A DNA stretch of 64,000 bases from Epiperipatus broadwayi (GCA_028023455.1 JAQFVV010006469.1:744001-808000); one strand, 5' to 3'. Positions 34,754 to 46,605 are shown, numbered from the stretch's first letter. Notes: generated by a model from the letters alone, not told the origin. Program-made: numbers and translations.

Positions 34754-36105
34754 CACCTGGGTCTCATTTTATGTGGTAGATAGGTTCCTCAGAAAACATG
34801 CACAAAAGAAATTGCACAAAAATAGACTTAACTTACCTTGAAAAATGGGGGACAGGTTACTGTAATTTTCAAAAATTGCATAAAAGCAAAGCAACGATGT
34901 AAAATTATTTTAAAATTCGCACAAAAAAAATAAGTAAATAAAATATGATTAATAAAAAATTTCAAATTTGAAAAAAATTGATACAAGACAATTTTTTTTT
35001 ACTTATTAATTAACTACTGTATTTAATTTTATTCAAAACAACATATTTTTATGCGTAATTTAAAATATTTTTCATTTTTTCATACATGTACAGTATTTTA
35101 ATTATTATCGCTATTTGATGATAAGTAAGTTCTTTGTAAACTAGTAAGACATCAGATTCATCACAAGAGAAAATAAAATTAGTGCCAACTTCATTTTTTT
35201 AATTGCTCTTATTGTGGACTCGCCTAAACTAAATGTTTTCCAATCATTGTTGATCCTTCCAATTGTGTTAATCGATCTAAAATTGAAATTTTTGTTTCCA
35301 AAGAATTTTATTGGGTGATTTTTTCTTCTCCATTAGAGTAAACTAAAAGTTTAAAATAAAAATAAGAACTTAGACTTATGATAATAAAAAGACATTAACT
35401 CACCACTGTTGGACAAAATTTAATTAAAACTAACAATTAAAAATTAAATTCTTATTTTTGTCTTTAATTTTCAATTCCATTAAAAATCAAATTTCATTGT
35501 TTTGCATCACATTAATTTCAAATCATGTTAAGCAATTTTTAAATTGTTAATTATAATTAAAAATCAGATTTTAATTATCAAATTTAATTGTGTCCATCAC
35601 TATAACTCACCTTTTAAAAATAAACTTGCCACTAAATGATTAATTGATTATGTACTTTTTATTTAAAAAGCAAAAATAGAATGTGATTTAAAATGCAAAA
35701 AACAACAACATGCATAATATAGGCATCTATAATGTTTAAACAGATTTACATTATAATCTTGTTAAATTTAATGTGTGTATATAAAATAGGGAAATCCTGA
35801 TTTTAAGTGAATTATGAACTTCTTTGTTGCATAAAATCTATCACAGTACTATTATAAAGTGCTGAAAATATTGAAATTATTAGAGAGAAGTCGAACTCCA
35901 ATAATGCGCTATTACTTTAAATATGATGTGTGAGTACGCAAAATTTATAATATTTAAAGTAATAGTGCATTATCGGAGCTCGACTTCTGATCTAATAATT
36001 TTTATCGCATAAAAGAAATCCACATACAAAGATATTAAGAAGAAACATGAACCGCATAACTTCAAAATTGCATTAAATAAATCTGCATAAAACAAGACCC
36101 AGGTT
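34754..36105 (-). mobile_element. Tigger/pogo-like DNA transposon (copy 2) with DNA-binding domain remnant
   Basis: The ends CACCTGGGTCTCATTTTATG and, in reverse, AACCTGGGTCTTGTTTTATG are inverted repeats bounded by TA (34752-34753 and 36106-36107). It is the largest of the three copies. On the minus strand about 35310-35190 encodes KISILDRLTQLEGSTMIGKH followed, after a small disruption, by GESTIRAIKK. This is the N-terminal helix-turn-helix (CENP-B/Psq-like) of Tigger transposases, usually VLDRLE-GES---I----GVGESTIRDIKK. The DDE catalytic part is absent. This domain is the best evidence for the Tigger/pogo assignment of the whole family. Confidence 0.8.
35885..35992. repeat. Internal inverted repeat inside Tigger-like copy 2
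   Basis: Arms of about 38 bp: AGAAGTCGAACTCCAATAAT onwards is complementary to the segment ending ATTATCGGAGCTCGACTTCT backwards, with a few mismatches. Same palindrome as at 2411-2517. Confidence 0.65.
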
Positions 36106-36129
36106 TATACTTAAGCTAGATGTAATTAA

Positions 36130-36262
36130 AAAAGAATTTGAAACCAGACTTTCAAGCTATATTCAGTCATCCACTCCAACTTATCTAATATATATTTCTT
36201 GTATAAAATGAAGTGGATGACTGAAGAGAGCTTGAAAATCTGGATTCAAATCTCCTCTAATT
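36130..36262. repeat. Inverted pair of the hammerhead-repeat tail
   Basis: The segment 36201-36262 (GTATAAAATGAAGTGGATGA... then ATCTGGATTCAAATCTC) matches the tail of the hammerhead repeat at 36673-36740. The segment 36130-36178 is an inverted copy of it, so the pair can form a hairpin of about 45 bp. The two direct tail copies are 472 bp apart, which may mark a decayed tandem dimer. Confidence 0.6.
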
Positions 36263-36573
36263 ATATCTAACTTACATATATGTACTATACTTGCATTTAA
36301 ACATTACAGATTTAACCTGTATTCTTCCCATCCCTCTTCTGTTATTTAAATGGTTTTAAAGTCCTACATATGAGGGGTCAGAATGATTTGTGGTCAACAT
36401 GGGTATGACAACAAAATTGGAAAACAAGGACTTTGAACAGGTAATCATCAGATTTTCAATGATATTGATCGCTGAAGAGTTGGAGAGTAGAAAAGATTGA
36501 GGCCTGTCCATTAAAGTTTGAAGATTTGCTATCTTAATATAAACTGAGCACTGATTATATACATGTGTGGGAG

Positions 36574-36636
36574 GTGATGAACTGGACCAACTGATGAATG
36601 CTGGTTCAGCATGAAATATGTATATTGGAGATCATT
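36574..36636 (+). ncRNA. Hammerhead self-cleaving ribozyme (type I fold)
   Basis: All core parts are present in order. Stem I is CCAA (36587-36590) with UUGG (36625-36628), extended after an asymmetric internal loop by GUGAU (36574-36578) with AUCAU (36631-36635). Then CUGAUGA (36591-36597), stem II AUGCUG/CAGCAU with loop GUU (36598-36612), GAAA (36613-36616), and a 2-bp stem III (AU/AU) with loop AUGU. The cleavage-site triplet is AUA, cutting after A36624. Such minimal stem III forms are known from hammerheads of Penelope-like elements and animal retrozymes. Self-cleavage of the transcript would give unit-length RNAs with 2',3'-cyclic phosphate and 5'-OH ends. The repeat continues to about 36745 with a GGGTTCAAATC B-box-like tail. 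Activity is inferred, not shown. Confidence 0.7.
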
Positions 36637-36745
36637 TATCTTTTTCACATGCATGTGGTTATGTGTACTGGTTGTATAAAATGGAGTGAATTACTGAAGA
36701 GTTTGAACGTCTGGGTTCAAATCACTCATAATTAAATATGTATTA
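36637..36745 (+). repeat. Body and tail of the hammerhead-bearing repeat
   Basis: Downstream of the ribozyme the repeat carries a GCATGTGGTTATGTGTACTG block, GTATAAAATGGAGTGA, ACTGAAGAG and CTGGGTTCAAATCACTC. All of these recur at 16970-17065, and the last part at 36201-36262. The last block resembles a tRNA B box and T arm. No ORF, so it is a non-autonomous retroelement or retrozyme-like unit. Confidence 0.6.
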
Positions 36746-37850
36746 TAAAAATTACTATCCATTTTATTTTTATTTTCAAATGATTGTAGCCATTAAAAAA
36801 CATGCCAATGGTTTGTAATATGCATTTTAACCAATCAGATCTACTCACTGAGATCAAGACCCATACGCTTTTCAAATGACACATACTGGTATTTTGAATT
36901 TATTCATATAAATTTGCTTAGAAAGTATTATATTTTTTAGTAAAAATTAGTCAAGAGTTTATTGTTTGGAAAATCTTGGTAACATTTCAATATCAAAGTT
37001 CCTTGATCAATCTGCTAATAATAAACTGAATCAAATTACTACTTAATGGAAACAAAACAACGTTAATAAACTAAAAATACACACACACAAACAAACTTAT
37101 TATTAAGGTATATTCTTTACAATAAAATTTATTATAATAATCCTTCTATAACGCTTGATTCCAAACAAGTATGTAGATACCAAAATTTGCAAACAATAGT
37201 GATAGCCCCCCTCTCGCTCATATAAACTCAGTAAATTACAATGGTCTTAATTATATAATAGTAATATCTTTAAATCCTCACACTATAATTTTTTTCATTT
37301 GTAAAATTTAATTTGCAATTTAATTAGTAGACAAACAAAACATATTACTTGTGTACATATTTTTCCACCTTTTTTTTTTTTTTTTTTTTGGAAACAGGAT
37401 GATTATTTAAAAACTTTTTTCCTATTATCAAACAGCAATATATAATACTGAAAAGGTTTTGCACTGTTTATTATACGCCAATATAGATATTCAAAGTGAT
37501 TAAATTATTATGTATAGAAGAATTTGTTCACAAAATGAAAGCTTTTTGGCATACAAAAGATTTCTAAATTTAAAGTAAATCTTACTTTTGCTGTTTTCCA
37601 ACATTGGTGCATTATTAATCATTGAGTATATGAAAAACTGATCACATGATGAAATTAATTCAATTATTAAGAATTTTAAGATATTAAAAATTCTGATTGA
37701 AAAAAAAATGGGAGGAAAAAGAATGAGAAATCTTATTATAAACAATTAAAATGGAATTCGTGTTTTCTTGAACATCATTAGTTCTTAAGAACATTTACAT
37801 TATTAAAAAAAATTACAACTTTTTAATAGCACACATATAGATGAAGTAAT
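36746..37850. other. AT-rich sequence, no gene seen
   Basis: Contains a long T-run at 37371-37389. The 81-codon minus-strand frame at 37500-37745 is hydrophobic and low-complexity with no family likeness. Confidence 0.45.
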
Positions 37851-37852
37851 GC

Positions 37853-38320
37853 ACGAGTACTGAAAACCCCAGAGATCTATATGTAAACTAAGTCAGTAAA
37901 TCTAAAATATAGAATGAGCCTACCTACACTTTAAGCTTTAATCATGTATAAGCATACCATTTACTAATATAAACCTTCAGCATGCTATATGTAAACTAAT
38001 TGTCAGTAAACATAAAATGTAGAATGAGTTTACTTATACTTTGATCATATATGAACTCACCATTTACTGATATACTCACACTATGCATATAAGTATGTCA
38101 GTAAATGGTATACTTATATGTAATCAAAGCTAAAATGTAAGTGGGTTCATTACATTTAATAGTACTTAACTTACATATAGCTCATTAGGGTTTTTCAGTA
38201 TGTCAGTAAACGATATGCTTATATACAATCAAAGCAAAAGTATAGGTGGACACATGCTACGTTTTATGTTTAATGCCAGTTAGTTTACATATAGCTTGCT
38301 GGGTTTTTTCAGTGCTTCTG
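37853..38320. mobile_element. Smaller palindrome of tandem units (foldback-like)
   Basis: Four units of roughly 115 bp: two direct (from 37860 and from about 37978) followed by two inverted (to about 38195 and to about 38315). Each unit carries the CTATATGTAAACTAA, CAGTAAA-(C/T)ATAAAA-TGTAG, ACTTATACTTTGATCATATA and CATTTACTGATAT blocks. The outermost ends read ACTGAAAACCCCAG and, in reverse, CACTGAAAAAACCCAG. The units are more diverged than those at 33-34.7 kb and unrelated in sequence, but the architecture is the same. Confidence 0.7.
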
Positions 38321-38324
38321 TATT

Positions 38325-40000
38325 ATTATTTTTTTAAAAATTCTAATCACTAAAATTAATAATAAAAATATTTCAAGAGCAGTGCCTTTTGACCAAAAGG
38401 TTTCTGAATAGGCCCATGGGCAAAATTATATCCATAAATATGAATATATGTATATATATTATACTCAACATTAACTAAAACATCTCATCTTGTTAATAAA
38501 AGTCATTTTCAAAACCAAATAACCGAATAAAGTAGATTCTAAAATATGCAAATCTTAAAATGTTAACATTCACATTTCTATGTAAATTGTCAACATAATG
38601 CATATTTAATTAGCTTAATAGTATTTACTGAGAATATATAAATAACATCTAGTTCTCCAGAGTCTTTTTAACTGTTTCATTTTTAAATCAATTAAAAAAA
38701 ACTAAAAAATAAAAACTTAAATTCTATCCTTAAGTAATGCTCAAGCCATGTAAATAATATAATATTTATTATAAAGTTTTTATTTTAAAAGTTTAAATGA
38801 AGAATTTAAGAACAATAATAATAATGTTTCTAATTAGCTAATTTTTCTTTAAAAATATTTTTTTCTTTATCAAAATTTTAAAAAATTAAAGAAAAAAGAA
38901 GAAATATATAATATTTAAAAAGTAAAATAGCTTTTCAACAATTTCCTGAAGGGCAAAGACTTCCCCAACAGTCCCTCATAGATGAACAAAAAAGAGCAAT
39001 TTTTATCAGGTTTTCCAATAGCCATGTAAATGAAGATTTAAATAATTTTTCTTTCTTGATTTACTCTATAGTTAAGAATATATAATTTCCTATTGGCTTA
39101 ATCTATATTAGATGATTAGATAAATTGGTTATGGGCAGCTACATTAAAAAACAAAAATCAAGTGGTTAAAAGGTTTTAACTTTATTTAGCCAGGATTTAA
39201 ATTCAGATGTATGTACATATATTGTAATGGTAACTAATGCTGCAAGCTGGCTCTTCAAATCTTCCACGTATTTGGGTAGCAAAACTGCACCGTAGTATGG
39301 TAATAAGAAGTGAGGTTGGCTTTTCTTGATTCATATTTCCTACGAATGAATCAAGCCAAAAAAATTGTAACTAGAAATAATAGATCAATAATAATAAAAT
39401 CTCTCATTTCTGGCTAGCGAAACTTATAAAAGGTAAACATATTTATATCTAAGACTCTTTTATTACATTTGTACATATTTCAAAGTAATATACATCGAAA
39501 TCAAAGGGACATTTTATTGATTTCGAAATATATTTAAAATAAGTAAACAAATGTCTAAGTTTCTTTAATGTAAACATCATTCTTTTTCCTTTATATTATA
39601 ATGTTATAACATCTAATAGTAATTTAATATAGCTAAGCAAAAGATAATATGGGTGTATGCGTATTTAATATCTCAGAGTAAATATCCAAATGGCATAGCG
39701 AATCGAATACGGATGACTGTATCAACCTTATAAAGAAAATACACGAAAACCAAATTAAATAAAAATTATATATATTTTATTGACATTTAAGTGATTTCAT
39801 ATTATCATTAATAACAAACACACTTTTTTGATGTTACTACAGCTTTTCAAAGAATTAAAGAAAAATTCTAACTAGGGTTATGTAAAAAAATAATATACTT
39901 ATTTGCTAATAAAATAAATAACTAATTTAGAAAAATAGTTTTTATACATATTTCGCAGATAAAAGTTCCTTTTAATAATACATCAACCTATCTACTGACA
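38325..40000. other. AT-rich sequence, no gene seen
   Basis: A short inverted repeat lies at 39314-39361 (GGCTTTTCTTGATTCAT against ATGAATCAAGCC). Otherwise nothing recognisable. Confidence 0.45.
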
Positions 40001-40011
40001 TAAAATATAAT

Positions 40012-40147
40012 CATCACATGATTACTACCTCATACTAGCACATAATTGTTATTAAACAATTCAAAACAAAGCATCCATTGATTGCTATTGTTAGCACAAG
40101 ATGGCACTACTATATATGGAGAGTTTTGCTTTGTTTTGAATTGTTTA
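40012..40147. mobile_element. Hairpin-forming short element with 12-bp target duplication
   Basis: Flanked by ATAAAATATAAT at 40000-40011 and 40148-40159. Shares its head (CATCACATGATTACTACCTC, CATACTAGCACATAATTGTT) and tail (GATGGCACTACTATATATGG) with 27746-27892. The arms ATTAAACAATTCAAAACAAAGC and their complement at the end form a hairpin of about 22 bp. Same family, independently inserted. Confidence 0.65.
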
Positions 40148-40159
40148 ATAAAATATAAT

Positions 40160-41785
40160 ATAGGAAGCATCTAAACAAACTAAGTTAGAATCACAAGTAC
40201 TGGAATGTTTAATAAAGTGGTAAAAGTAAAATAAACATATTGCTGCATGTATTCATGTACATTCTCATGGAACATATAATAAGAGGAATTTTATCATCTC
40301 TTAACTAAAAACGAAATTGCTACAAGAGAAGAATTCGCATTTCTTAGATAAAATAAGTTTGTAATAAGAGGAATTTATCTTATACAAATAAAATTTATAC
40401 ATATTACCATGTATGGCAATGTCAAGTATATTATTTATGGAACATACTAAATTTACCAATACCTTACTTCTAGTACTTGTATCCCTAACAACTCACTAAA
40501 TATCAGCACAATTCCTTTTATCTGGAATGACATATTTATAAGATTTAAAGTTTATAACAGTAATAAATTTTAATAAACAATTATATAACCCTTAATAAGC
40601 ATAACCATTCACATCAAAATTATTATATGGGATATTTGCAAAAATGCATTACACATAAAGCAAAAAAATAATAATAAACCTTACCTTGCTATTTTAAAAA
40701 AATACTTCTTTGGGAGATCGAAGAGGGAAAAAATGCATAGCAACACTTCATAATAAAATTATTATTAATGGAAATAATGTCTTTATTTCTTTTTTTATAC
40801 CTAAAGTCCTAAATTCAAAGTTTAAGTTCACTTTGAATCTGATTTTCAGTGGGTTTCCTAGGTAATACTTATTGGCAAAATAAGAAGCAACAATTACTAA
40901 AGAAAGTTCATCTTGGCAAATTTTTTTTTGAAGATCTAGATGAATGTCTATTTTCCCCAAAACTTGTTTACAAGACAATCACAGATGGATGTAAAAAATT
41001 TAAGAATTCTTGGAAATGTTGATAAACTATTAATTGGTCCATACAGTAACATTCTCCCTACAGGTATCTTTAAAATGTAACTTCTTCAATGATTAGATTT
41101 AGAAAAAATAATTTTATTTTTTTGTTAGATAGGCTTTTGTTTTATTTTAACATTATGCCACAGAGACTTGGAAGTAATGTAGGCAACCGGAACTGAGGCT
41201 TCACAAGCCCCATCAGACTATCTTTATCTAGCTGACTATCATAGTTAATAACTTTACTATTATTGCCATTTTTAAAACTATATTAAAATAAAATGATCTA
41301 GTTGGATCAAAAGTTTCTTATCAAGTACTATTTTTTTTTTTTTTTTGTTAAGATTAAACAATCCCACTTACTGCAAAAATAATGTCCCAAATAACTGTGG
41401 TTATCTCCTAGAAACTGCTTGATGCTAAAATTTTCCATTGTCAACTTTGCATACCTACACACACACCATGAATATATGTTTTCAAAAGCCTTGCATTCAA
41501 CTATTTCTAAAATTAACTTTAATATTAACAAAAAATATAACTTAAATAATTAATCTTTATTAATTTTATTAAATTTAAATTTTATCTCTCCCTTGTTCTT
41601 TTAAATACATATCAACACAAAAATATTTTTTGACAAATATTAAAATTAAAATAATTGCCTATAATATTTCAATCTCTCTTTGTAAAAAAAAAAATAACTT
41701 TTTTATTTAAATGTGAATAAAAGATCTTGATCTTAATTTTCCAAAAATAAATAAATAAAAACACAGTTTAAAATGAAAAAGCAAC
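40160..41785. other. AT-rich sequence, no gene seen
   Basis: The short minus-strand frames at 40748-40978 and 41328-41531 have no domain character. Homopolymer T-run at 41331-41346. Confidence 0.45.
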
Positions 41786-41790
41786 TTACT

Positions 41791-41900
41791 TTTTCTTTTT
41801 TTTCATGTGTTATAGCATCAGCCAGGAAGCGAACCCGCTAACCAGGAAAAAATTGCTTATAAAGCAGGCGTCGCTGACCTCTCGACCACCAATGCTTGAC
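41791..41900 (-). repeat. tRNA-derived SINE copy 4
   Basis: On the minus strand it starts GTCAAGCATTGGTGGTCGAG and includes GCGGGTTCGCTTCCTGGC, a nearly canonical B box, before the A-rich tail. The target duplication AAAGCAACTT is at 41778-41787 and 41902-41911. One internal block (AATTGCTTATAAAGCAGGCG on the plus strand) differs from the other copies. Confidence 0.8.
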
Positions 41901-42359
41901 TAAAGCAACTTTACATGTGAAACAAATAGAAACAACAGATTCATATTTTTAAAGGCAGATTTTTAACTGCAACTACATACGATTAAAATGAAAAAAGAAG
42001 TTCTTTAAAGAGATCATATATATCTTTTATATTAAATCAAAGATTTTCATGGCTAGATTTTCATAGGCTATAGATATAAATGAAATATTATCCAGTCGAT
42101 GATCAGCGTAACTTGATTGAAACATTGGCTTATATATATATATATGGATGTACCTGGATTTTATTTCATTTATATATAAAATATCTATTATTCTCCCAAT
42201 AATATATTCTTTCAGCAGCACTATCTTGTAAACAAAAATGATATATGAATTTAATGGCATGTACCTTTTGTCCATATCATTAAATTCAGTTTACCTTTGT
42301 TTATAAGCTAGAACTACTGAAAGAATGTAGTGTTGAGGGTGTGAGCTAGCAATATATAT

Positions 42360-44176
42360 TGTGATGAGCGCACATACTGTGGTCACACATGTACCTACAA
42401 AACATCCACAAATTAGAAATGTTAGGGTTGGAAAGAAAGAAATAAATAAGAAAGGAAAAACGAGCTTGGAAATTAACAAAACCAAGAAATGTTGAAAATT
42501 AGCAAAACAAAGAGAAAGAGAGGGAACTAGAGTTAACAAGATCGTTATCTTTTGCTAGTCAAAGTCCGAATTTTGATAAAAGTAAATATTAAATTATAAT
42601 ACTACCAGCATATGGTAGGAAAGTTAAAGCAGTAAAGAAACATAAATAAAACATGTAGTAAAATATGATTTAGGAAAAGTAAAGTTTAAAAAAAAAAAAA
42701 ATAAAAAATAAAAAACTTCGATAGCGCGGAAAGAAAAACCTAGAAAATTAATATGTTCGAAAAGATAAGATTCTGGGTTTCAAAGTACACATTTGACGAT
42801 AAACGAAAGGCGGGTTTTATGGAGTAGAGTTAAAGCAAGAATTAGATAAAAAATAAATGATTATTAAAATTTAAATAAGAAATAAAGAAAAACATGCATT
42901 AAAATTTGTGTAAGTAATCAAAGAAAAATAAAGAAATAAATAAAATGTAGGTAGTGCTATAAAATCATATAAAATAAAGTTACATATGGCCGAAGGCATA
43001 GCATGGGAGGTGTCAACAACAAGTGGAAACAAAGAATCTAAAGGACAAAGACCATTGGAATGTTTTAATTAAAAAAAAGAAAAAAAAGAAAAAATTAGGT
43101 GGAGAGCTAAGGAGATAAAAGGAGAGATTAGAGCTTGAGACTTCGAATCGACAAGGTGAAAAAATCGCAGCTCCAAGAATCGGCCAATATAGCTAACCAA
43201 CATGACTTTTACCGTCGATATCTCACATAGTATGACCGGCTAAGGCCATCATGATCGCGGTCAATCCGGACTTCTGTACCAATGGTTCTGCAATAATGTA
43301 ACAGCTACGGTAGTAATGCCTGCCTGTGGACTCCTGTAGTGGCCCGATCTGTGATGCCTCATCCTCCATGCCTTATTAACCAAGAAGCTACATCCCACCA
43401 AATATAATCTATGACCGTCCCTCATAAAGAAGTGGATAATCCACGTGACGGTCGACAACACGTCGGAATGAACTCAAAGACTAAACCCTAGGTAACTTAA
43501 ATATTATTTTATATATCGTCAAATGTGTACATAAATTCCATAGACAATGGCCAAATGCCTTTCATGAATGGTAATGACATTCTTTTGATAGACAGCTAGG
43601 CTAACGAGTTATAAATGTGACAGCATTTATAATGATTTCAAGTATTTATTTATAAGAATTTCAAGTATTTATTTCCTTATAGCACTATAGAATATAATAT
43701 GTTTAATTTTTATGTTAATGTTTCTTATATCTTTTATTATCAAATTATTTGTTAGTATTAAAAATATATTAATTTATTTAAATCTGTCTTGTCTCGTTCT
43801 TCACCATTCCACAAAATAGTCTAATACTAGGAGAGTAGAAATATTATTTCATTTTTTTTGCATTCTTTTAGTTATGAAATTAACACGTGAACGTTGATGG
43901 TGCAGGGTTTTATCCTGTAAAATTTATAAATTAGCCAAGTGCTGTAACTGTAATATCTTACAGCAGCCGGGAGAAAGTTGATCGGGAAAAATAATCTGGA
44001 GGTTATATCCGTATAGCATACAGATTCGGTCAAGTTCGAAAATCGGCTCGTCTGTTTCCGTATTTCTCTCTGCTTGAGGTAGCGGAAGGTGGACGATTTT
44101 GAATAATAAGAATTCCCCATTACATATATAAGTGAAAGGGAAGTTGGAGCTTTTCGATCGTCCCGTGCTCGTTACA
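42360..44176 (+). mobile_element. 5' LTR of the gag-only LTR retrotransposon
   Basis: About 1.8 kb, nearly identical to 47909-49727. It starts TGTGATGAGCGCACATACTG and ends CTCGTTACA. The 3' LTR starts TGTAATGTGATGAG, so a few bases of the 5' LTR start seem lost or replaced by the flanking TA run. The minus-strand frames of 60-100 codons inside it recur in the other LTR but have no domain and are treated as chance. Confidence 0.85.
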
Positions 44177-44181
44177 TATTT

Positions 44182-44199
44182 TGGGGGCCAGTCTGGGAT
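44182..44199 (+). promoter_or_regulatory. Primer-binding site, tRNA-Pro-like
   Basis: TGGGGGCCAGTCTGGGAT lies five bases after the LTR end. It matches the usual tRNA-Pro primer site (TGGGGGCTCGTCCGGGAT) at most positions. It would prime minus-strand DNA synthesis, and its position sets the plus orientation of the element. Confidence 0.75.
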
Positions 44200-45143
44200 C
44201 TGAAACTTCTGCCCAATTAACAATCACGTGTTGAATAATTATATAATATAATAAATATTTTCTAAAATAAAAATTGGTTAATATATGTGTTTTCAAACAT
44301 ATAAATGTAGCGTTGCAAGTTAAAGTGGCGAAAAGTGAAGGCGAAGGGGATAATTTTTTTTTATAATACTCCATACGAGCGTTTCACTTCAAATGTGTAC
44401 AAAGAGTAGCGAGAGGGAAATTTTTTTTTTAGTATTATGAAAGTTATTGAAATGAATAGTGAAGGATAATCTCAGATAATAATTAGTCAAGTTATAACGA
44501 ACAAAGAAATCATAATGACAAATGATTACCACCATGTAATATAAGTCGTGTTGAAAAAAAAAAAAAAGATATATGTATGATTTTAAGATAGTGAAAGGAA
44601 TATAATTTACAAAAAACGTTTTATGTGTAACGAGTGATATTATCCCAGTGAAGAAATATATGTGTATGATTTTATTCTAAAACGACCGCAAAATAAGGGG
44701 AGTTTATAACGAAATATTAGAAATATATATGTCATAAGTTCATGCGTCTGGAAACACAGTCAAAATGAATTTCTTTAGATATATCGATATAGTAGTGAGT
44801 TAAAATTTTAAAAATATATATATATATATAAACATGCAGCATTGAATTAATTAAAGTGAGTCAGAGGTAGATGAGTAGGGAAAAACGAGGACAATCATCA
44901 AGGTGGATGGGCAGTTGGGCAAACCTAGGGCAGGCAGACAAGAAGAGGAACCGGAGTACAAATGTTTGGATTGGCTAGCGATCTAAACGCTAACTGATAA
45001 ATCACAAATATTAAATCGTTAATCAAAGTAAAAGGAAAGCAGAGAATCAATAGAAAAAAAAAATTTCGTTATATAAATATAGCCAGAAGAGTTTAGTAAA
45101 ACAATATTAAAAACTAGATTAAGGGTTAAAGAACATTATATTT
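44200..45143 (+). other. Untranslated leader of the gag-only element
   Basis: Lies between primer-binding site and gag start. No frame of note; packaging or dimerisation signals would be expected here but cannot be seen by eye. Confidence 0.5.
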
Positions 45144-46592
45144 ATGCATACGAGATCCCAAGATAAAATGGACGTTCAAGGAAAGGAAGTGAGAGAAGGG
45201 AATGAAGATAAAGAGATGAAAGCACCGGAGAAAATAAGTAATAATGATATCATGGATTTGCTAAGGCAAATGAGGATTGATCAACAGCAATTCGTGGAAG
45301 AATACATGAACAGACAGGAGAGAAGAATAGAAGAATGGATGATCAAGGTCGAAATCGATAGCCAGAAAAGAATGGTTGCATTCAAGGAAGAAGTAAAAAA
45401 TGAGATCATCCAGCAATCAAAGTCTAATGATACATGGGCTGGATTTCACCCAGAGATGGGGATGGAGGAACAAAGGAGTATAGGGCCGTGTGGATATGCG
45501 AAATCTGAAACGGTTGAGAAGAGAGTTAGAGAATTAGGAGAGTGTGATTGGGAAAAGGATATAGGACATCCAGAAAGGAAGATAAGACCGTTAGAGGAAG
45601 AGACGGAGGTAGTTAGAGATAAGAGTCAAAGAGTGGTGATGAGCATGCAGGAGAGTTTAGGTCAAGTGGCAAAAGTAGTAGCCAGCTTAAACACAAGAGT
45701 GGAAGAATGTGTAAAGAGTACAGCCAATAGCAGCATTAAGGCCAATATAGAGGGCCGAAAACCAAGATCTAATGGAGAAGACAGAATCAGAGAAACTGGA
45801 AATTACATGGACTATCCTGTGGGCTTCCACCACTTCCTGAAGGTACAAGTTTTCAATGGTAACCCTGGAGAAAGCCCGATGGAACACTTGAGCAGCTTGG
45901 AACGGTACTTCCAATTCAGTAGAGTAAGTGAAGAAGCCAAGATAGCAGTCGCTTGCAGCCATCTTCAGGGCGAGTCTCAAGTCTGGTGGAATTCGCTGTT
46001 CCAGAAGCCCATTACGATTGCAGCATACCAGAGAATGTTGAAGAGCAGTTATTGGAGTGAGGAGCTCCAGGAGCATATGTTGCATCAAATAAAACAGCAC
46101 AAATGGGGGCCGGAGGAATCATTCGTAACATTCTTCCGTCGACAGGTGGCTAGATTATGACTAATAACGGCAAACCCATTATCGGAGATGCAAATACTCC
46201 GTATAATTAGGTCCGGGTTTCCGAAGGACATTGAACGCACTCTCAGCAGTACAGAGAGGAAAACGGTGGACCAGGTGGCAGAGATGCTGAGTGCGCTGGA
46301 CACCACTAGGAACAACCAACAGAATGATGAATCGCCATTGGAACCACGTGTAAAAGAAGCACCTAGAATAAGAAATGACTGGGATCCTCGGGAAAGATGT
46401 TGGCAAGAAGAACAAGGATATTCTAGGGAATGGAACCCGAGGAGGCAAGGAAACGGACGACAGAGAGAGGAGACAGAATATAGGCATCCCTATGACATGA
46501 CAGTGAGTCATGGACCTCAAGAGCAACATCCGCCTCCCAGAGGAGGAAGAGGTGATATCAACAGAGGAAGACAACCACCAGATAAAACGTAA
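45144..46592 (+). pseudogene. gag: Gag of Ty3/Gypsy-like type, with one in-frame stop
   Basis: ATG at 45144; the frame runs to TGA at 46158-46160 (338 residues) and then continues in the same frame to TAA at 46590-46592, about 482 codons in all. The N-terminal 230 residues are charged, with Glu/Lys-rich segments that look like coiled coil (EEYMNRQERRIEEWM). From about residue 238 the capsid-like Retrotrans_gag region follows: FNGNPGESPMEHL, then AKIAVACSHLQGESQVWWNSL, YWSEELQEHMLHQIK and PEESFVTFFRRQVARL, where the TGA falls. The downstream part (RIIRSGFPKDIERTL onwards) completes the domain and ends in a GGRGDINRGRQ basic tail; no CCHC zinc knuckle is seen. It forms the particle in which element RNA is copied. 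The stop may be a simple disabling mutation, or read through. Confidence 0.8.
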
Positions 46593-46605
46593 GAGCGGTC
46601 CCAAA

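Noticed and set aside
43872-44374. Overlapping minus-strand frames of 82-99 codons, recurring at 49393-49744
   Set aside because: They lie inside both LTRs, overlap each other in different frames and show no domain; recurrence is due to LTR duplication.
45687-46604. Minus-strand frames of 76-141 codons across gag
   Set aside because: They are shadows of the gag frame, which has clear capsid motifs on the plus strand.
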